Assembly (NCBI GenBank): GCA_018433085.1
Contig: JAHDRW010000020.1
Location: forward strand, 1 to 64,000
Length of the DNA stretch: 64,000 nucleotides
Direction: 5' to 3'
Source of the DNA: Deltaproteobacteria bacterium
GTDB lineage: Bacteria; Desulfobacterota; Desulfomonilia; UBA1062
A program made the position numbers and the translations under genes. Below are positions 62,292 through 64,000 of this stretch, piece after piece. Within the stretch, counting starts at the first letter, position 1. Every line of letters begins with the position of its first letter. Below the pieces are notes generated by a model, which was given only the letters and a program-made list of their open reading frames with translations, did not search any database and had not been told where the DNA came from.

Positions 62292-63470
62292 CTAAGGGTC
62301 GATCGACTCAAGGTACTTCAGATGCGGTCCCCGGAGCACGCCTGTCTCCACGCGGCATACATGGATGCGTTTGTGCAGGGCGTCCGGGTGCCGGAAGCCC
62401 TGCAAATCCGGAGAGGGCCCGCCCCCTTCGGGCGCTGAGGAAGCATCAACCGGACCTTCGTCAGGCAGCCCTTCCCGCAGGAGACCCATCAGGACAAGAT
62501 AGGCATCGGCTCCCATGGCTGCCAACGGTTCGCTGTCGACCCCGCTTTCCGGCCTGCCGGCGATTCTTTTGATCCAGCTTGAAATCCTTTCCCCCCGGGT
62601 GGAGCGGGGACGGAAATCCGTCACCAGATACACGCCGTCCAGATCGTCTCCACCCTGAACAAGAAACCGCTGTTCCTGCGGCACATTCACCACCACGACC
62701 GGTGACTTCAGATTCTGCCTGCGTAGCGTCCTGATGGCGGAAAGCGTGGTTTTCTCCGCGTACGGCAGGTAAATGACGCCGGGGTTCTTCTGCTTCACGG
62801 ACCCCAGTGCATCCTGAAGATCGGCCTTGTCGCCCGAGAGAATGCAGAGCTCGGAGACCGCCCCGCCCAGCGCGATCATCTCCGAGGAGAACCTGCTTGC
62901 CAGCAGGACAGAGCCCGAGGCGTCCTGATCGAGGACGATCATGGCATCGGCGGCATTCAGGGTGTTCCTGGCAAACAGCGCAGCGGCGCGCGCCCGGTCT
63001 TTCAGGGACGAGCCGAGCTGCACCGCCGTACACTCCGGTCCTGCCTGCAGGAGGCATTGCACGGACGGCATCACCGTGACAAAGGTTCCGCTTTCCCGGG
63101 AAAACACACCCTCCGGCCCGAAGACCCGGGAAGATCGGAACAGGATCGGGCCGCGGATATCCTCTTCCCGGACAAACCCGGCGATCGCTTCGAGAGAATC
63201 AAAGATTCTGGTGCCGGTCTCTTTCGGGACCAGCTCGACCTTGCGACCGGCCAGGGTGCCATTCAGATCGTGCGCGCGCCGTATGCCTTTCCAGAGCAGG
63301 CCTTCCGGGAGATTCCCATCTTCCGGGATATCCATGCACACGGCAATCTCAAGTGGTCCGGCATCCGTGCCGGACACCACGGCCTGCTCGCCCTTTCCCC
63401 GGGAGCAGCCTGCCAGCGACCCCGCAACGAGAATCCCGACGATCAGCACGAGCCGGGTCAGGATCTTCAA
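62292..63470 (-). CDS. Periplasmic-binding-protein-like lipoprotein
   Basis: A type I periplasmic binding fold of the ABC branched-chain amino acid / LivJ kind ('LEIAVCMDIPEDGN', 'GIRRAHDLNGTLAGRKVELVPKET', 'RAAALFARNTLNAADAMIVLDQD', 'VSELCILSGDKADLQDALGSVKQKNPGVIYLP', 'GADAYLVLMGLL'). A lipobox 'GSLAGC' follows a hydrophobic stretch. I place the start at TTG 63470 because it gives a 21-residue lipoprotein signal; a GTG at 63605 has a better ribosome site but would put 45 extra residues before the signal. No transporter genes are adjacent, so it may be a sensor or an envelope lipoprotein. Confidence 0.82.
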   Translation of the reverse strand: MKILTRLVLIVGILVAGSLAGCSRGKGEQAVVSGTDAGPLEIAVCMDIPEDGNLPEGLLWKGIRRAHDLNGTLAGRKVELVPKETGTRIFDSLEAIAGFVREEDIRGPILFRSSRVFGPEGVFSRESGTFVTVMPSVQCLLQAGPECTAVQLGSSLKDRARAAALFARNTLNAADAMIVLDQDASGSVLLASRFSSEMIALGGAVSELCILSGDKADLQDALGSVKQKNPGVIYLPYAEKTTLSAIRTLRRQNLKSPVVVVNVPQEQRFLVQGGDDLDGVYLVTDFRPRSTRGERISSWIKRIAGRPESGVDSEPLAAMGADAYLVLMGLLREGLPDEGPVDASSAPEGGGPSPDLQGFRHPDALHKRIHVCRVETGVLRGPHLKYLESIDP

Positions 63471-63645
63471 CCCGCCCGTGCGGCCGCATCGCGCCCTGCC
63501 GCAGTCAGTCCTGCGGATGGAGAGGCCCGGAGCCGTCCCCCCGTAGTCGGGTTTGCACAGGTCCGGCAGAAACGTTCCGGAGCGGTCGGTGTCACCTATG
63601 TTCACGGCAATATTCTCCCATGGTCCGTCTTCCCTTGAAAACGAT

Positions 63646-63657
63646 TGGTATATACCA
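63646..63657. promoter_or_regulatory. TGGTATATACCA palindrome in a divergent promoter region
   Basis: A perfect 12-base palindrome in the gap between the divergent lipoprotein and HAD genes. Size and place suit an operator for a dimeric repressor. No regulator is assigned. Confidence 0.35.
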
Positions 63658-63724
63658 CTGAAGTATGGTACTGAATCAACCGGTAATTATTCCGCCGTAT
63701 CGGCTCATGAAAGGAGAGCGAGCA

Positions 63725-64000
63725 TTGTCCAGCATTAGCGTCTCAGGAAAATCCTACGACACCGAGCTCGTGATCTTCGATAAGGACGGCACGCTCCTCG
63801 ATTTCGAGAAAACCTGGATCGGCGTCATCAGGGAGCTCATCACGAGCCTGGGGGCATACACCCCCCTGACCCCCGCATTAAGGCAGAGGGTCCAGGACGC
63901 CCTGGGCGTCTCGGTGGACGATTTCCGGGTCGACGGAAACGGGCTGCTGGCCATGGGCACGTTCGTCGAGTGTAATGCCCTGCTGACCTACTGTCTCTAC
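63725..64000 (+). CDS. HAD-superfamily phosphatase, N-terminal part (runs off the window)
   Basis: About 92 codons are visible. HAD motif I is 'VIFDKDGTLLDFEKTW', with the nucleophile and acid/base Asp pair, as in phosphoglycolate-phosphatase-like proteins. The cap region begins with 'VIRELITSLGAYTPLTP'. TTG 63725 is preferred for its AAGGAGAG site seven bases upstream; an in-frame ATG at 63707 lacks one. The remaining motifs lie beyond the window, so the substrate class cannot be named. Confidence 0.85.
   Translation, partial: MSSISVSGKSYDTELVIFDKDGTLLDFEKTWIGVIRELITSLGAYTPLTPALRQRVQDALGVSVDDFRVDGNGLLAMGTFVECNALLTYCLY

Overview
The window reads as chromosomal DNA of a GC-rich, motile, diderm bacterium. 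LPS-core glycosyltransferases and kinases, P- and L-ring flagellar genes and lipoproteins point to an outer membrane. Several traits together suggest a member of the former Deltaproteobacteria (Desulfobacterota), probably an anaerobe: an AhbB-type siroheme decarboxylase next to hemL, an F0-only atpZ-atpI-atpB-atpE cluster apart from F1, an MJ0042/DUF3426 protein, sigma-54 promoters for motility and pilus genes, and abundant receiver, PAS, PilZ and HD-GYP proteins. This placement is inference from gene content. I saw no rRNA, tRNA, CRISPR array or insertion sequence.

Layout. 1-2.4 kb: the end of a LuxR-type response regulator converging on a four-PAS NarX-type histidine kinase. 2.7-10.8 kb (minus strand): sppA-guaB-dnaE-accA, then an unknown gene and pilD behind their own sigma-54 promoter. 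10.8-11.6 kb: a gene-poor stretch with a 14-bp inverted repeat. 11.6-16.6 kb: a HlyD / double-ATPase-permease / permease exporter laid out like yhiI-rbbA-yhhJ. 16.7-20.6 kb: rpsA, a small winged-helix-like protein, a LysM protein and a PilZ protein. 20.9-26.5 kb: hpt, a zinc-ribbon/DUF3426 membrane protein, ruvX, mltG, and two overlapping response regulators (one with a SHOCT-like tail, one HD-GYP). 26.6-34.8 kb: a surface-glycan locus with an oxidoreductase, a radical SAM enzyme, two GT9 transferases, a protein with two LPS-kinase-like domains, and a GT2-kinase fusion. 34.8-40.6 kb: a NusG-II protein, a metallo-beta-lactamase-fold protein, then a partner-switching module (receiver-PP2C-HATPase protein, STAS protein, small protein, and a WecG/TagA glycosyltransferase fused to two STAS domains). 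40.7-46 kb (minus): mreB-mreC-mreD-mrdA-rodA. 46-51.3 kb: a short GlmU, lon, hemL and ahbB. 51.6-53.4 kb: F0 ATP synthase genes. 54-61.5 kb (minus): flgF-flgG-flgA-flgH-flgI-flgJ-flgN-flgK-csrA plus a small membrane protein. 61.7-62.3 kb: flgM behind a sigma-28-type promoter. 62.3-64 kb: a periplasmic binding lipoprotein and the start of a HAD phosphatase.

How the parts may work together. The two best sigma-54 promoters (before the pilD operon and before flgF) each have a similar G5-AA...TT-C5 palindrome about 75-80 bases upstream of the predicted start, which suggests a common enhancer-binding regulator for pili and flagella. flgM and flgN-flgK have sigma-28-like promoters, giving the usual early/late flagellar hierarchy. 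The most unusual locus is 36.7-40.5 kb: a complete phosphatase/kinase/STAS switch sits beside a glycosyltransferase that itself carries two STAS domains, so a phospho-switch may act directly on surface polysaccharide synthesis rather than on a sigma factor.
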